From: Gammaproteobacteria bacterium
GTDB taxonomy: Bacteria > Pseudomonadota > Gammaproteobacteria > Ga0077536
Assembly: GCA_021773835.1 (NCBI GenBank)
Contig: JAJFJQ010000028.1
Coordinates: 124,001-188,000, forward strand
Direction of reading: 5' to 3'
DNA length: 64,000 nucleotides
The notes under the pieces were generated by a model. That model searched no databases. It was given only the letters and a program-made list of their open reading frames with translations, and was not told where the DNA came from. Positions 46,187 through 55,693 of the stretch are shown here, piece after piece (position 1 is the stretch's first letter; each line of letters starts with the position of its first letter). Both the position numbers and the translations under genes were made by a program.

Positions 46187-47113
46187 ATGAAAAATCGTTT
46201 GCGAGATGCCGTCGTCGTAGTTGCGAAGGGATTCTGTATGGGCGCCGCCGACGTCGTACCGGGTGTCTCTGGCGGGACCATGGCCTTCATTCTCGGAATT
46301 TATACGCGATTGATCGATGCCATAAAATCTTTCGACAGTGCTTGGGTGGGCGCCGTTCTTACGTTCGATGTGCGAACGGCGATAACGCGACCACATTTTT
46401 CGTTTTTGCTACCACTTGTATTTGGGCTCCTCGGAGCGGTGATTTTCTTTACCCACATCGTCCCAATCCCCAGCTTACTCAAAACGCACCCGGAGCATAT
46501 CTACAGCGTGTTCTTCGGTTTGATTGTCGGTTCAATTTTAGTTTTATTTGCCGACATCGGATGGAAGTCACCAGCCGACGGCATGCATCTATTGATCGGT
46601 ATCGCCATAGGGGGCTTGGTGGTGACTGCCGTACCGACACAAACGCCCGAAACTTGGTGGTTTGTTATGGCGAGCGGCGCCATCGCTATTTGCGCAATGG
46701 TACTTCCCGGAATATCAGGATCATTCATCCTTTTGATACTTGGCAAGTACGCTTATATTCTCGACGGCTTAGGAAACTTAAATTTGTCCATCATCGCGCC
46801 TTTTGCATTTGGCGCGGCGTTTGGTTTGGCCGCGTTTACCCGCCTGCTGTCTTGGTTACTGCACCGCTTCGAGCGCCCGATGCTGTTGATCATCAGCGGT
46901 TTTCTGGTCGCATCGCTGTGGGTGATCTGGCCCTTTCAACAGCGTCAATACATCTCGGTACGCGGTAAGCAGCGATTACTAGAGTCGAGCCCCATCGCGC
47001 CACCGTGGGACACGATTACAATCTACGCATCACTGCTGGCCCTTATTGGATTCGCGGTCGTTATCGGCGTCAGCCGCCTTGCCCAATTTAAAGGCCACCC
47101 ACGTGAGCACTGA
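46187..47113 (+). CDS. DUF368 (PopT-type) polytopic membrane protein
   Basis: A 308-residue protein with about eight to nine membrane segments. The conserved motifs GAADVVPGVSGGTMAFILGI near residue 20 and MVLPGISGSFILLILGKY near residue 165 are an inverted pair typical of DUF368. Members have recently been assigned as undecaprenyl-phosphate flippases (PopT), recycling the lipid carrier for envelope synthesis; that role here is by family only. It begins immediately after the hemE stop, so the two are probably co-transcribed. Confidence 0.88.
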   Translation: MKNRLRDAVVVVAKGFCMGAADVVPGVSGGTMAFILGIYTRLIDAIKSFDSAWVGAVLTFDVRTAITRPHFSFLLPLVFGLLGAVIFFTHIVPIPSLLKTHPEHIYSVFFGLIVGSILVLFADIGWKSPADGMHLLIGIAIGGLVVTAVPTQTPETWWFVMASGAIAICAMVLPGISGSFILLILGKYAYILDGLGNLNLSIIAPFAFGAAFGLAAFTRLLSWLLHRFERPMLLIISGFLVASLWVIWPFQQRQYISVRGKQRLLESSPIAPPWDTITIYASLLALIGFAVVIGVSRLAQFKGHPREH

Positions 47114-47212
47114 TCGGACCCGATGTACGCATTTAAGTTACAGTCGATGCTGCGCTGCTGTTTTCCGAGTCTGTCACTACTAAAATATAGATAAGGCTGC
47201 GCACCTTATGGC

Positions 47213-49708
47213 GTGAGCCGATCCGAGTTCGACGAGGCTAGGGAATTTGCAGGTTGCATATGTGTGAGCAATTTGATGCCGGTATCTGAATTAGTCCTTG
47301 TCGTCATGGGCCTGCTCACCGTGGCAATGCTAGCGGCTAGCCTATGTCGCAACTTACCCATCCCATATACGGTTTTTCTCGTGATGGTTGGCATGTCAAT
47401 ATCGATGCTGACGAACGCGGTACCGTCACTCGGCGTCCTTACCGAGTTTCAGCTCACCCCGGATCTGGTTTTCTTTATATTTTTGCCCGCACTTATCTTC
47501 GAATCGGCGCTTAACCTAGACGCTCGGCAGCTGATCAAAGATATCGCGCCGATATTTGTTCTCGCGGCCCCGGCCTTAGTCATCTCGACGCTGCTAATAG
47601 GGGTCGGAATTTGGTTCTACATGGGCCTCGATCTCGTGTTGGCACTGTTGTTTGGGGCGCTCATTGCAGCCACCGATCCCGTCGCCGTCGTCGCCTTGTT
47701 TAAAGAACTCGGCGCACCAGCGCGTTTAACCACGTTGGTCGAAGGCGAATCACTATTTAACGACGCAACGGCGATTGTGATCTTTCACATTCTGCTCGGA
47801 ATTGCACTTGCCGGCTCTTTCACCAGTGGAGATTTGGGACATGCCGTGCTCGAATTTTTCAGAGTATTTTTCGGCGGCGTCTTAGTCGGCGCCGTCATTG
47901 GTTTCGGTATCGCCGAGCTCATGCGACGGATCCACGGTAGCGAGATTGCGCTAGTAGTCATGTCACTGGTTATGGCCTATACGAGTTTCGTCATCGCAGA
48001 GCACGTGCTACATGTTTCGGGTGTCATGGCGACTGTCTCTGCTGCGGTGACAATGGGAATCTATGCAATCACACGCATTCCTCAAGGGGCACTACGATCG
48101 ATTCATGACACTTGGGAGGTGATCGCGCTTGTTTGCAATTCACTGCTTTTTCTCATGATCGGCTTATCCGTAAACCTTGGTGTGCTGGTTAGAAACCTCG
48201 ACGGGATCTTACTTGCAGCATTGCTCGTTTTGATTGCGCGCGCGGCGAGCATCTACAGTTTGGTGCCTGCGACGATCCACTTATTCAAGTTACCGCATGT
48301 TAATTGGGGGGAACGCCACATCATGTGGTGGGGCGGCCTCAAGGGAGGTCTGGCGATTGCGATCGTATTATCGATCCCGGAATCACTTGATGGGCGCCAG
48401 ACTTTAGTCGAACTGACCCTTGGCGTCGTACTCTTCACCCTACTGGTCAACGCACCATCGATTCGACCACTGATATCGCGCCTTGGACTCGATCGAATGT
48501 CAGAGGAAGACACAGCCGAGCTGCAATTAGGGCTGCTCGAGGCCAAACAACGTGCGCGCGCAGTCGTTGACCGTTTAAGCACAGCGGATCTGCTGACAAC
48601 AGAGAGTAAAACGTCGATCGAAACAGCATTGGTGGATATTTTCGATAAGGACGCGCCGAATGCCGATACGAGGCGCCATTTTCGACATGCCTATATGGAA
48701 GCGCTGCAGTTGGAATCAGAGGAATTACAAAACCTTTACCGGTTAGGTCTCATCCAGGAATACACGTTTCTCGATTTACGAGCACGCCTGAGGCGGGACA
48801 AGGACGCATGGGCAAGTGCGCTAAGCGACACCGACACCTTGACCGATAAAGCTCCAGAAAATCCATTTCTGAGATTGGAGCGCACGGCACTGCGTTGGAT
48901 GCGTGAACGGAATGCACTTACTTGGTTTTTGGCGCGATTCCAACGTGCTCGACTTAGCCAGGGCATGCAACGCGATATCGCCGGCATACTCTGTGGCGAA
49001 GCAGTAATTCAGCGACTCCGATTACGCGCCGGACTAGAACCTACTGACGTAGATAAGGTCGTGGACATTTATCAACAACGTGTGACTAGAAAACGTAAAC
49101 GGGTGAGCGAAATACGAGGGGACTTCCCTGATTTTTTTGCCAACCTCGAAATGCGACTAACCCAAACCGCGGCGTTAGCAAGCGCGCATAACCATGCACA
49201 AACCAGCTTCCATCACGGAAATATTGGCGCAAAGGCATTTAATCGGATAGACCGATTATTGAATGCCGCCACCGATCGTCTCCCACCCGTCGGTAACCCT
49301 ACTACCGCGCTCGATCCCGTCGAGCTTATCCAGCAGGTACCGTTGTTCGACGGATTATCTTCTGAAGTGATGGTAGAACTAGCAGCGCGAGCACAACCGG
49401 TCACCTTCCTGATCGGCGATGTGGTGATTGGTCAGAGCGAAAAAGGCAATGCGCTCTACATCATTATGCATGGCACGGTCGAGGTCTTTCAGGAGGACAA
49501 GGGTGACAAGATACTTTTGGGAACATTAACCCAGGGTGAATTTTTCGGTGAAGCCGCCCTCCTTGGCGATGAAGTTAGGACCGCGACCGTCACCGCCAAG
49601 ACCTCACTAACCCTGCTGAGGTTGACTCGACGAAACGTGCTCTCGTTAGCGGAAAAGCACAAGGACATAGCCGAGCGTCTTAGGCGTGCCCATACCGAAC
49701 GGCGCTAG
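47213..49708 (+). CDS. NhaP-type Na+(K+)/H+ antiporter with C-terminal cyclic-nucleotide-binding domain
   Basis: An 831-residue cation/proton antiporter (CPA1). About twelve membrane segments fill residues 25-430, with the ion-site motifs AATDPVAVVALFKELG and GESLFNDATAIVIF. A long, charged helical region follows, and residues of about 705-820 form a cNMP-binding barrel (LFDGLSSEVMVELAAR, YIIMHGTVEVF and GEFFGEAALLGDEVRTATV). The last segment keeps the FGE-A-L-L-x-x-x-x-R-x-A pattern of a working phosphate-binding cassette, so transport may be gated by cAMP or cGMP. GTG 47213 is the longest start; ATG 47276, just before the first membrane segment, is equally likely. It ends sharing CTAG with lnt. 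Confidence 0.9.
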   Translation: MSRSEFDEAREFAGCICVSNLMPVSELVLVVMGLLTVAMLAASLCRNLPIPYTVFLVMVGMSISMLTNAVPSLGVLTEFQLTPDLVFFIFLPALIFESALNLDARQLIKDIAPIFVLAAPALVISTLLIGVGIWFYMGLDLVLALLFGALIAATDPVAVVALFKELGAPARLTTLVEGESLFNDATAIVIFHILLGIALAGSFTSGDLGHAVLEFFRVFFGGVLVGAVIGFGIAELMRRIHGSEIALVVMSLVMAYTSFVIAEHVLHVSGVMATVSAAVTMGIYAITRIPQGALRSIHDTWEVIALVCNSLLFLMIGLSVNLGVLVRNLDGILLAALLVLIARAASIYSLVPATIHLFKLPHVNWGERHIMWWGGLKGGLAIAIVLSIPESLDGRQTLVELTLGVVLFTLLVNAPSIRPLISRLGLDRMSEEDTAELQLGLLEAKQRARAVVDRLSTADLLTTESKTSIETALVDIFDKDAPNADTRRHFRHAYMEALQLESEELQNLYRLGLIQEYTFLDLRARLRRDKDAWASALSDTDTLTDKAPENPFLRLERTALRWMRERNALTWFLARFQRARLSQGMQRDIAGILCGEAVIQRLRLRAGLEPTDVDKVVDIYQQRVTRKRKRVSEIRGDFPDFFANLEMRLTQTAALASAHNHAQTSFHHGNIGAKAFNRIDRLLNAATDRLPPVGNPTTALDPVELIQQVPLFDGLSSEVMVELAARAQPVTFLIGDVVIGQSEKGNALYIIMHGTVEVFQEDKGDKILLGTLTQGEFFGEAALLGDEVRTATVTAKTSLTLLRLTRRNVLSLAEKHKDIAERLRRAHTERR

Positions 49709-51198
49709 CTGTTAGGGCGACGCAGAGCGCTTAAACCACATATCGAGAGCAATAAGAGACATAGGGCGATCGTTGGCAACACCCCATATTTTGCAACCGG
49801 GGTCGAACCTGTGCGTGGAATCACTTTTCCGCTAAGCACGTCGCTCACGAACTGTTTTGATACGGTAACAATTCGCCCCCGATCATCAATGATTGCCGAT
49901 ATCCCTGTATTCGTTGCCCGGATCAGGTAGCGCTCCGACTCTAAAGCACGCATTTGCGCGATTTGTAGATGTTGGTGTGGCGCAATCGAATCGCCAAACC
50001 ACGCGTCATTACTGACATTGACCAGAACTTCGGCCTCCGGAAGCGCACGTAGAACTTCATCTGCGTATGCGTCTTCGTAGCATATTGTCACGCCGATTGA
50101 ATGGTCGTTCACTAACAACAAGGGCTGCTCATCCATACCGGCGCTAAAATCAGACATCGGAATTCGTAGGAAACTCGTCAACGGCCGGATCCATTCATCG
50201 AACGGCAGATACTCGCCAAAAGGGACGAGGTGGTGCTTATCGTAGCGTCCGGATTTTGCGCCCAACTGGACGACGCTGTTGAAATACTCCCCGTTGCCTG
50301 TTCGATCACCACTCGGCATACCCACCAGTAGCGACGTGGCGCTGTCGCGCGCTTTAGTTGTTAACGCCTTTAGCGTTTCCGGAACCTCATCGGGAAATGC
50401 CGGAATTGCCGTCTCGGGCCAGATAATCATCGCTTTACCCCAGTGCGGCTCCGACAGTTGTGTGTACAGATCGATGCTCGGTTGTCTGTAGGCTGGGCTC
50501 CACTTAACCGCCTGAGGGACCGCACCCTGGATCACCGCGACTGTTAATGGATTCCCACTCACGCGGGTCCATCGAACGCTGTCCAAGGCCATCACGGTGA
50601 CGACAATGCCGCCGAGGATCACCATCGCACCGGCACGCCAACTGCGCTCGGCACGCAATAGTGAAACCGACGCCGCCGCAACTAACGCCGTGATATAGCC
50701 AAGCCCGTAAACCCCGACGATCGGAGCGAACACCGATAGCGGTGTATCAATTTGCGAATAGCCAACAAGTAACCACGGAAAACCGGTAAATAACCATCCA
50801 CGCAACAATTCCGTGCCAGCCCAAGCTGCCGGGTACAGGCACATAATTCGCAAAAAGCGATTCGGTGCCATTAGCTTCGCCGCCAAATAGCCGCACAGTG
50901 CAGGATACAAACATAGAATCAATACGAACGCAGCAGTGACCGCGACCGAAAAGGAATACATCGGGAGGCCGAATTGGTGGATACTGATTTGGACCCAAGA
51001 GACGCCGACACCAAACATGCCCAAGCCAAACATAAAACCGGTGACCGCAGCTGACCGGGGTTCGGCCCTATCCCATAACCAAAATAGTATGGCGAGTGAC
51101 AATACTGCAAGCACCGGGTAGCCGTACGGGGCGTACGCTAGAGGTTGTACGGCGCCGGCGATTAACGCGATGCTGAGACTGGCGATGCTGGTACGCAT
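49705..51198 (-). CDS. lnt: Apolipoprotein N-acyltransferase
   Basis: A 497-residue inner-membrane enzyme that adds the third acyl chain to lipoproteins. About six N-terminal membrane segments precede a periplasmic carbon-nitrogen hydrolase domain with the Glu of WPETAIPAF, the Lys in the KHHLVPFGEYLPF region and the catalytic Cys in VTICYEDAYADE. ATG 51198 follows a GGAAGGA that is unusually close; TTG 51207 would add three residues. It is the last gene of the miaB-ybeZ-ybeY-corC-lnt run, and its stop interlocks with that of the antiporter gene. Confidence 0.95.
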   Translation of the reverse strand: MRTSIASLSIALIAGAVQPLAYAPYGYPVLAVLSLAILFWLWDRAEPRSAAVTGFMFGLGMFGVGVSWVQISIHQFGLPMYSFSVAVTAAFVLILCLYPALCGYLAAKLMAPNRFLRIMCLYPAAWAGTELLRGWLFTGFPWLLVGYSQIDTPLSVFAPIVGVYGLGYITALVAAASVSLLRAERSWRAGAMVILGGIVVTVMALDSVRWTRVSGNPLTVAVIQGAVPQAVKWSPAYRQPSIDLYTQLSEPHWGKAMIIWPETAIPAFPDEVPETLKALTTKARDSATSLLVGMPSGDRTGNGEYFNSVVQLGAKSGRYDKHHLVPFGEYLPFDEWIRPLTSFLRIPMSDFSAGMDEQPLLLVNDHSIGVTICYEDAYADEVLRALPEAEVLVNVSNDAWFGDSIAPHQHLQIAQMRALESERYLIRATNTGISAIIDDRGRIVTVSKQFVSDVLSGKVIPRTGSTPVAKYGVLPTIALCLLLLSICGLSALRRPNS

Positions 51199-51233
51199 TC
51201 CTTCCAAGGCTTATCGAATTCTACATGGGTCGC

Positions 51234-52097
51234 CTAATCGGTTTCGATGCTGTCCGCCGCCTTTATCACGCGCATGACATGGATCCGCCTCTTGTCAGCG
51301 CGCAAAACTTTAAACTCGTATTCATCGAGTTCAATTTTTTCACCACGCCTGGGAACATGTCCGAACTCGTTCGTCACCACTCCACCAATGGTGTCATACG
51401 TCGCGTCGTCAAAACTAGACCCGAAAAACTCATTGAATTCTTCGATTGGAGTATGCGCTTTAACGGTAAATCGATTACCCGTATGTTTACGTATTAACTC
51501 CTCATCTTCGATATCGTGCTCATCGTCAATCTCGCCGACGATTTGCTCGATGACATCTTCGATACTGACAAGACCATCGATCTCACCATATTCGTCGAGC
51601 ACAATAGCAAGGTGATTACGGCTACTTCGAAATTCGCGCAACAGAATATTAAGGCGCTTACTCTCTGGAACAAATACGGCGGGCCGAATAATATCCTTTA
51701 TATTAAATTGTTGTTCGGGATCAATGGCGAGCGAGAGTAGATCTTTGGCGAGCAAGATCCCCAAAACCTTCTCATGCTTGTCGTCCAACACTGGAAACCG
51801 CGAGTGGCCTGACTCAACGACTTCCGGGAGTATATCTGCCGGGCTGGCGTCCTCTTCTATAAACACCATCTGCGACCTAGCAACCATTATATCGGCGACC
51901 TTCATTTCCGAGACTAGTAACGCGCCTTCCATCATCGCCACCGTTCCGACGTCTATGATATGTCGACTCTCGGCTTCTTGTAGTTGATCGATAATATGTT
52001 GGCGGTCCGTAGGACCAGGCGTAAGGAGTTTCGTTATGCGGCGCACCCAGGCGGCGAATGAACCTGATGGCGCGATGATTCGATTGCCGTCGTTCAT
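51234..52097 (-). CDS. corC: CBS-domain protein CorC/YbeX
   Basis: A 287-residue cytoplasmic protein with paired CBS domains (VADIMVARSQMVFIEEDAS and DIIRPAVFVPESKRLNIL) that bind adenine nucleotides, and a C-terminal CorC/HlyC transporter-associated domain (YDTIGGVVTNEFGHVPRRGE). E. coli CorC has been linked to magnesium efflux and ribosome maturation. Its start overlaps the ybeY stop by four bases (ATGA). No membrane segments, so it is the short form. Confidence 0.94.
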   Translation of the reverse strand: MNDGNRIIAPSGSFAAWVRRITKLLTPGPTDRQHIIDQLQEAESRHIIDVGTVAMMEGALLVSEMKVADIMVARSQMVFIEEDASPADILPEVVESGHSRFPVLDDKHEKVLGILLAKDLLSLAIDPEQQFNIKDIIRPAVFVPESKRLNILLREFRSSRNHLAIVLDEYGEIDGLVSIEDVIEQIVGEIDDEHDIEDEELIRKHTGNRFTVKAHTPIEEFNEFFGSSFDDATYDTIGGVVTNEFGHVPRRGEKIELDEYEFKVLRADKRRIHVMRVIKAADSIETD

Positions 52098-52540
52098 AGG
52101 TACGGATCAGGATAGCTTAGATCGTTTAATAATGTTCGCTCGAGTTGCTCCATTGTTTCCGCGTCTTCAGGGTTTATGTGGTCATAACCGAGCAGGTGCA
52201 ACGTTCCGTGGATGACGAGGTGTGCCCAGTGCGCATCGATAGGTTTCCCGTCCCGCGTTGCCTCTGCATTCGCTAGCGGCGCGCAAATGACCACATCCCC
52301 AAGCAACCCGGGAAGAACCGCAAGATCATCGGTCGGAAACGACAACACATTAGTGGGGCCCGATGCTTTTCGCCATCGTTCATTCAATTGGCGGCCCTCT
52401 TCAATGTCGACGACTCGCACGGTCATTTCCACCTCATCACAATGAAGTTTCAGCGCATGTTGAGCCCAAATTGTGATGTCTTCCACGTTAGGAAGTTCTT
52501 GGTCCTCGACCACGATCTGAATATTAACCTGCATGCTCAA
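52094..52540 (-). CDS. ybeY: Endoribonuclease / rRNA maturation factor YbeY
   Basis: A 148-residue zinc protein required for 16S rRNA 3'-end maturation and ribosome quality control. The metal motif HGTLHLLGYDH (HxxxHxxxxxH) is intact near residue 118, and the earlier RWRKASGPTNVLSFP is the family signature. The gene sits between ybeZ and corC, as usual, with 16 bases to ybeZ and a four-base overlap into corC. Confidence 0.95.
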   Translation of the reverse strand: MSMQVNIQIVVEDQELPNVEDITIWAQHALKLHCDEVEMTVRVVDIEEGRQLNERWRKASGPTNVLSFPTDDLAVLPGLLGDVVICAPLANAEATRDGKPIDAHWAHLVIHGTLHLLGYDHINPEDAETMEQLERTLLNDLSYPDPYL

Positions 52541-52556
52541 ACCGCCGCGCGCGATT

Positions 52557-53531
52557 TCAGTCGGTGTTGCCTAATTTATTCTCGTAGGCTTCGTAGGCGT
52601 CCAATATGCGGCCGACGAGATGATGCCGAACAACGTCTTTGGTTCCAAAAAAGGTGAAACTGATCCCATCAATTTGTTTAACAATGTCTGCTGCGTGCCG
52701 AAGCCCGGACGGTTTTCCGCGCGGTAGATCAACCTGAGTTACGTCGCCGGTAATAACCGCTCTCGAACCGAAGCCAATGCGGGTCAAAAACATCTTCATT
52801 TGTTCAATCGTAGTATTTTGCGCTTCGTCGAGAATTATGAACGACTCGTTGAGTGTTCTCCCCCGCATAAATGCCAATGGCGCTACTTCAATGATGTTGC
52901 GATCAATCAGTTTCGCAACACGTTCGAATCCAAGCATCTCGTAGAGTGCGTCGTACAGTGGCCGTAGGTAGGGATCTACCTTCTGCGCCATGTCACCTGG
53001 GAGAAACCCCAAGCGCTCGCCAGCTTCCACCGCGGGGCGCACGAGGCAGAGGCGTCTTACCTGCTCACTCTCCAAGGCGGCAACGGCACATGCCACAGCT
53101 AAATAGGTTTTCCCGGTTCCGGCCGGACCGATCCCAAAACTCACATCGTGGCGGCGAATGTTTTGAATATAGACACGCTGATTTACGCCCCGCGCCTTTA
53201 CCGTTAGGCGCTTTGTGCGCACGGAAACGTCGTCGTTTTCTACATTTTCTGTCATGCGATCAAGCTCGGATTCTTGTAGCTGTAGGTGGACGTCCGTGGT
53301 CGCGAGCGATTTACGATCGGTTAGATCATACAAAATTCGAACAATTCGCTCCGCTAACGCTACTGCTTGTTGGCCGCCTATCACGGTGAACTCGTTACCG
53401 CGCTGATTGATATCCACGCTTAGGCGCTGTTCAAGCAACCGTATATGTTCGTCGAACTGTCCGCACAGGTTCGCCAGACGTTCGTTTTCGAACGGCTCCA
53501 GGACGACGATAGAGTTAACCGAAGCGGTCAC
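52557..53531 (-). CDS. ybeZ: PhoH-like ATPase YbeZ
   Basis: A 324-residue PhoH-family P-loop ATPase that works with YbeY in RNA metabolism. Walker A is GPAGTGKTYLA and Walker B FIILDEAQNTT, with FLTRIGFGSRAVITGD after it. I chose GTG 53531, because it shares a base with the miaB stop (TAGTG) and places the conserved LEP segment at the same distance from the start as in E. coli YbeZ. A TTG at 53549 would add six residues inside miaB. Confidence 0.94.
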   Translation of the reverse strand: MTASVNSIVVLEPFENERLANLCGQFDEHIRLLEQRLSVDINQRGNEFTVIGGQQAVALAERIVRILYDLTDRKSLATTDVHLQLQESELDRMTENVENDDVSVRTKRLTVKARGVNQRVYIQNIRRHDVSFGIGPAGTGKTYLAVACAVAALESEQVRRLCLVRPAVEAGERLGFLPGDMAQKVDPYLRPLYDALYEMLGFERVAKLIDRNIIEVAPLAFMRGRTLNESFIILDEAQNTTIEQMKMFLTRIGFGSRAVITGDVTQVDLPRGKPSGLRHAADIVKQIDGISFTFFGTKDVVRHHLVGRILDAYEAYENKLGNTD

Positions 53532-54877
53532 TATTGATGAGCGGGACAAAGCTCGCCACGTAGGGAGTTAGGCAAAACACTGCTGATAGTGACGTCAATA
53601 AAGCTACCGATCAATGAATCCGGTCCGGCGAAATTTACGACCCGATTGTTCTCGGTTCGGCCGGACAATTCCGCGGTGTCCTTCTTTGCATGCCCGGTAA
53701 CCAATACACGCTGCGTTGATCCGGACATCGCGGCGCTTTTTGCCTCTGCGAACTCGTTTATCCGACGTTGAAGAATTGCGAGCCGATGCTTCTTCTCCTC
53801 AAGGCTAACATCGTCGGGCAGGCTGGCAGCCGGAGTACCGGGACGAGCGCTATAAATAAAACTGAATGACTGATCAAATTCGACCCGATCGATTAACGCC
53901 ATCGTAGCTGCGAAATCTTCGTCCGTCTCTCCGGGGAAACCCACAATAAAATCCGATGATATCGATATATCTGGCCGAGCCTTGCGTAGGCTCCGAATTT
54001 TTGAGAGATACTCTAAACTTGTGTGGCCTCTTTTCATCAACGCGAGTACCCGGTCGGAACCGCTTTGAACTGGTAGATGTACGTGGTTAACAAGTTCTGG
54101 GACATCTGCATACGCGTCAATTAATCGTTGGGTAAATTCGACGGGATGGGACGTCGTATAGCGGATCCGATCTACGCCTTGTATCGCAGCGACGTATCGG
54201 ATCAAGGTCGCTAAGTCGGCAATCTTTCCATCATGCATTTGTCCTCGGTAAGCGTTTACGTTCTGGCCTAGTAAGGTGACTTCACGGACGCCCTGCTCGC
54301 TTAGCGTGAAAATCTCCGCCAATACGTCGTCCAAGGGACGCGAAAATTCCTCGCCTCGGGTATACGGAACAACGCAAAAGCTGCAATATTTGCTGCAACC
54401 CTCCATGATCGATACGAAAGCACTCGGCCCATCCGCCTTCGCCGGTGGCAGCCGATCAAATTTTTCGATTTCAGGGAACGATATATCGATTACGGCGGCT
54501 TTCTCGGTTACGGCTTTGTCTACGAGTTGCGGTAGTCGATGTAGTGTTTGCGGCCCGAAAATTATGTCGACGTAGGGCGCCCGTTCCCAAATAAGCTCTC
54601 CCTCCTGACTCGCGACGCAACCGCCTACGCCGATTACGAGCTGCGGATTTTCTTCCTTCAGCGCGCGCCATCGCCCCAGTTCGGAAAATAGCTTTTCCTG
54701 TGCCTTCTCACGGATCGAACACGTGTTCATCAACAGTAAGTTGGCGTCCGCGGCGTTTGCGACCTGCTCGAAGTCCCCACCCCGGGTCATTAGTTGGACC
54801 ATTTGTTGAGAGTCGTATTCGTTCATTTGACAACCGAATGTCTTGATATATAAACGATTTTTAGCGGTCTCAGGCAT
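53531..54877 (-). CDS. miaB: tRNA-2-methylthio-N6-dimethylallyladenosine synthase
   Basis: A 448-residue radical-SAM methylthiotransferase acting on A37 of tRNAs that read UNN codons. The N-terminal domain has [10 protein letters not shown] plus two further Cys ([16 protein letters not shown]) for one cluster; the radical-SAM motif is [17 protein letters not shown]; the C-terminal TRAM domain ends near the stop. Length is standard. First gene of the five-gene block toward lnt. Confidence 0.97.
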   Translation of the reverse strand: MPETAKNRLYIKTFGCQMNEYDSQQMVQLMTRGGDFEQVANAADANLLLMNTCSIREKAQEKLFSELGRWRALKEENPQLVIGVGGCVASQEGELIWERAPYVDIIFGPQTLHRLPQLVDKAVTEKAAVIDISFPEIEKFDRLPPAKADGPSAFVSIMEGCSKYCSFCVVPYTRGEEFSRPLDDVLAEIFTLSEQGVREVTLLGQNVNAYRGQMHDGKIADLATLIRYVAAIQGVDRIRYTTSHPVEFTQRLIDAYADVPELVNHVHLPVQSGSDRVLALMKRGHTSLEYLSKIRSLRKARPDISISSDFIVGFPGETDEDFAATMALIDRVEFDQSFSFIYSARPGTPAASLPDDVSLEEKKHRLAILQRRINEFAEAKSAAMSGSTQRVLVTGHAKKDTAELSGRTENNRVVNFAGPDSLIGSFIDVTISSVLPNSLRGELCPAHQ

Positions 54878-54964
54878 CGGGGAGGCGTTCTAGCATAGTT
54901 GAAAGGGGGCGGTATATTAGCACCGAGAAGGCGCCGAGGCTCGCGTCGGCGACCGATGCGTGAA

Positions 54965-55693
54965 CTATGCGCCTTGGTCGAGATGGCTCGCTCTAACGCG
55001 GGCTGACCACACGTAGATCAGAAGAAACAGCGCGATATAAAGCTCTTGTGATTCTTTTAGGTTCACCGCAATAAAGTCCCAGTCCAAATCGAACCAAGTC
55101 TTGAACCGCTCGATTAACCGAACACCAAGAACAAATGCCGCGGCCGGAATACACACCTGGGTCGGCGTAATATAACGTAGAAAACGCTGAATCGACGTTT
55201 GATTCGGCAAACCAGCGGACGCCGAACGCCGCCATGGGAGAATCAGACCTCCAACGACAATGACAAGCGTCAGGATCGTTTTGACCACCCGGCCAAAGTG
55301 AATATTCAGGTTATGAAAATTGGTCTCACCTTGGCGATTATTCTCGACAAAGTATTCCGGCGAATCCCAGCCCAGCCAATGTTGACCCCAACTGACTTCT
55401 TCACCGGCAAATCCAAAGCAAATCAGCGCAACACCAAAAAACCACGTTGCATACAACGGCCCTGCGCTTCGAAGTAGTTTGAGCCCGATAGCAACTGCAA
55501 AGATCGTAGCCGGAATCAATAAAATTGCAGTCGCATTCTCGATCAGGCCCGATTCAGATTCGATCCACCTTGCGAAAAAATCTCCATGATCGTCTAGCTG
55601 CCATGCGCCCAAATGGATCAACAGCGGCAACGGAACACACCACAACCAGATGGATGGATGCAGATCGCGCGTCGCCGCCTCACTCATCCACAT
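54965..55693 (-). CDS. Polytopic membrane protein of unknown function with EEVSWGQ motif
   Basis: A 242-residue protein with about six membrane segments. Polar conserved-looking residues sit at membrane edges: GEEVSWGQHWLGW near residue 95 and NRQGETNFHNLNIHFG near residue 120. I recall similar GEExSWGQ and N-x-Q-x-E-x-N-x-HN patterns in widespread uncharacterised bacterial membrane proteins, but know no function. The first codons overlap the end of panC (ATG 55693 or 55687), so it is co-expressed with pantothenate synthesis, and miaB follows 87 bases on. An intramembrane enzyme or transporter is possible; nothing in the sequence proves either. Confidence 0.75.
   Translation of the reverse strand: MWMSEAATRDLHPSIWLWCVPLPLLIHLGAWQLDDHGDFFARWIESESGLIENATAILLIPATIFAVAIGLKLLRSAGPLYATWFFGVALICFGFAGEEVSWGQHWLGWDSPEYFVENNRQGETNFHNLNIHFGRVVKTILTLVIVVGGLILPWRRSASAGLPNQTSIQRFLRYITPTQVCIPAAAFVLGVRLIERFKTWFDLDWDFIAVNLKESQELYIALFLLIYVWSARVRASHLDQGA

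Noticed and set aside
46342-46968. 208-codon plus-strand frame inside the DUF368 gene
   Set aside because: The DUF368 frame has clear membrane segments and family motifs; this one is an out-of-frame shadow.
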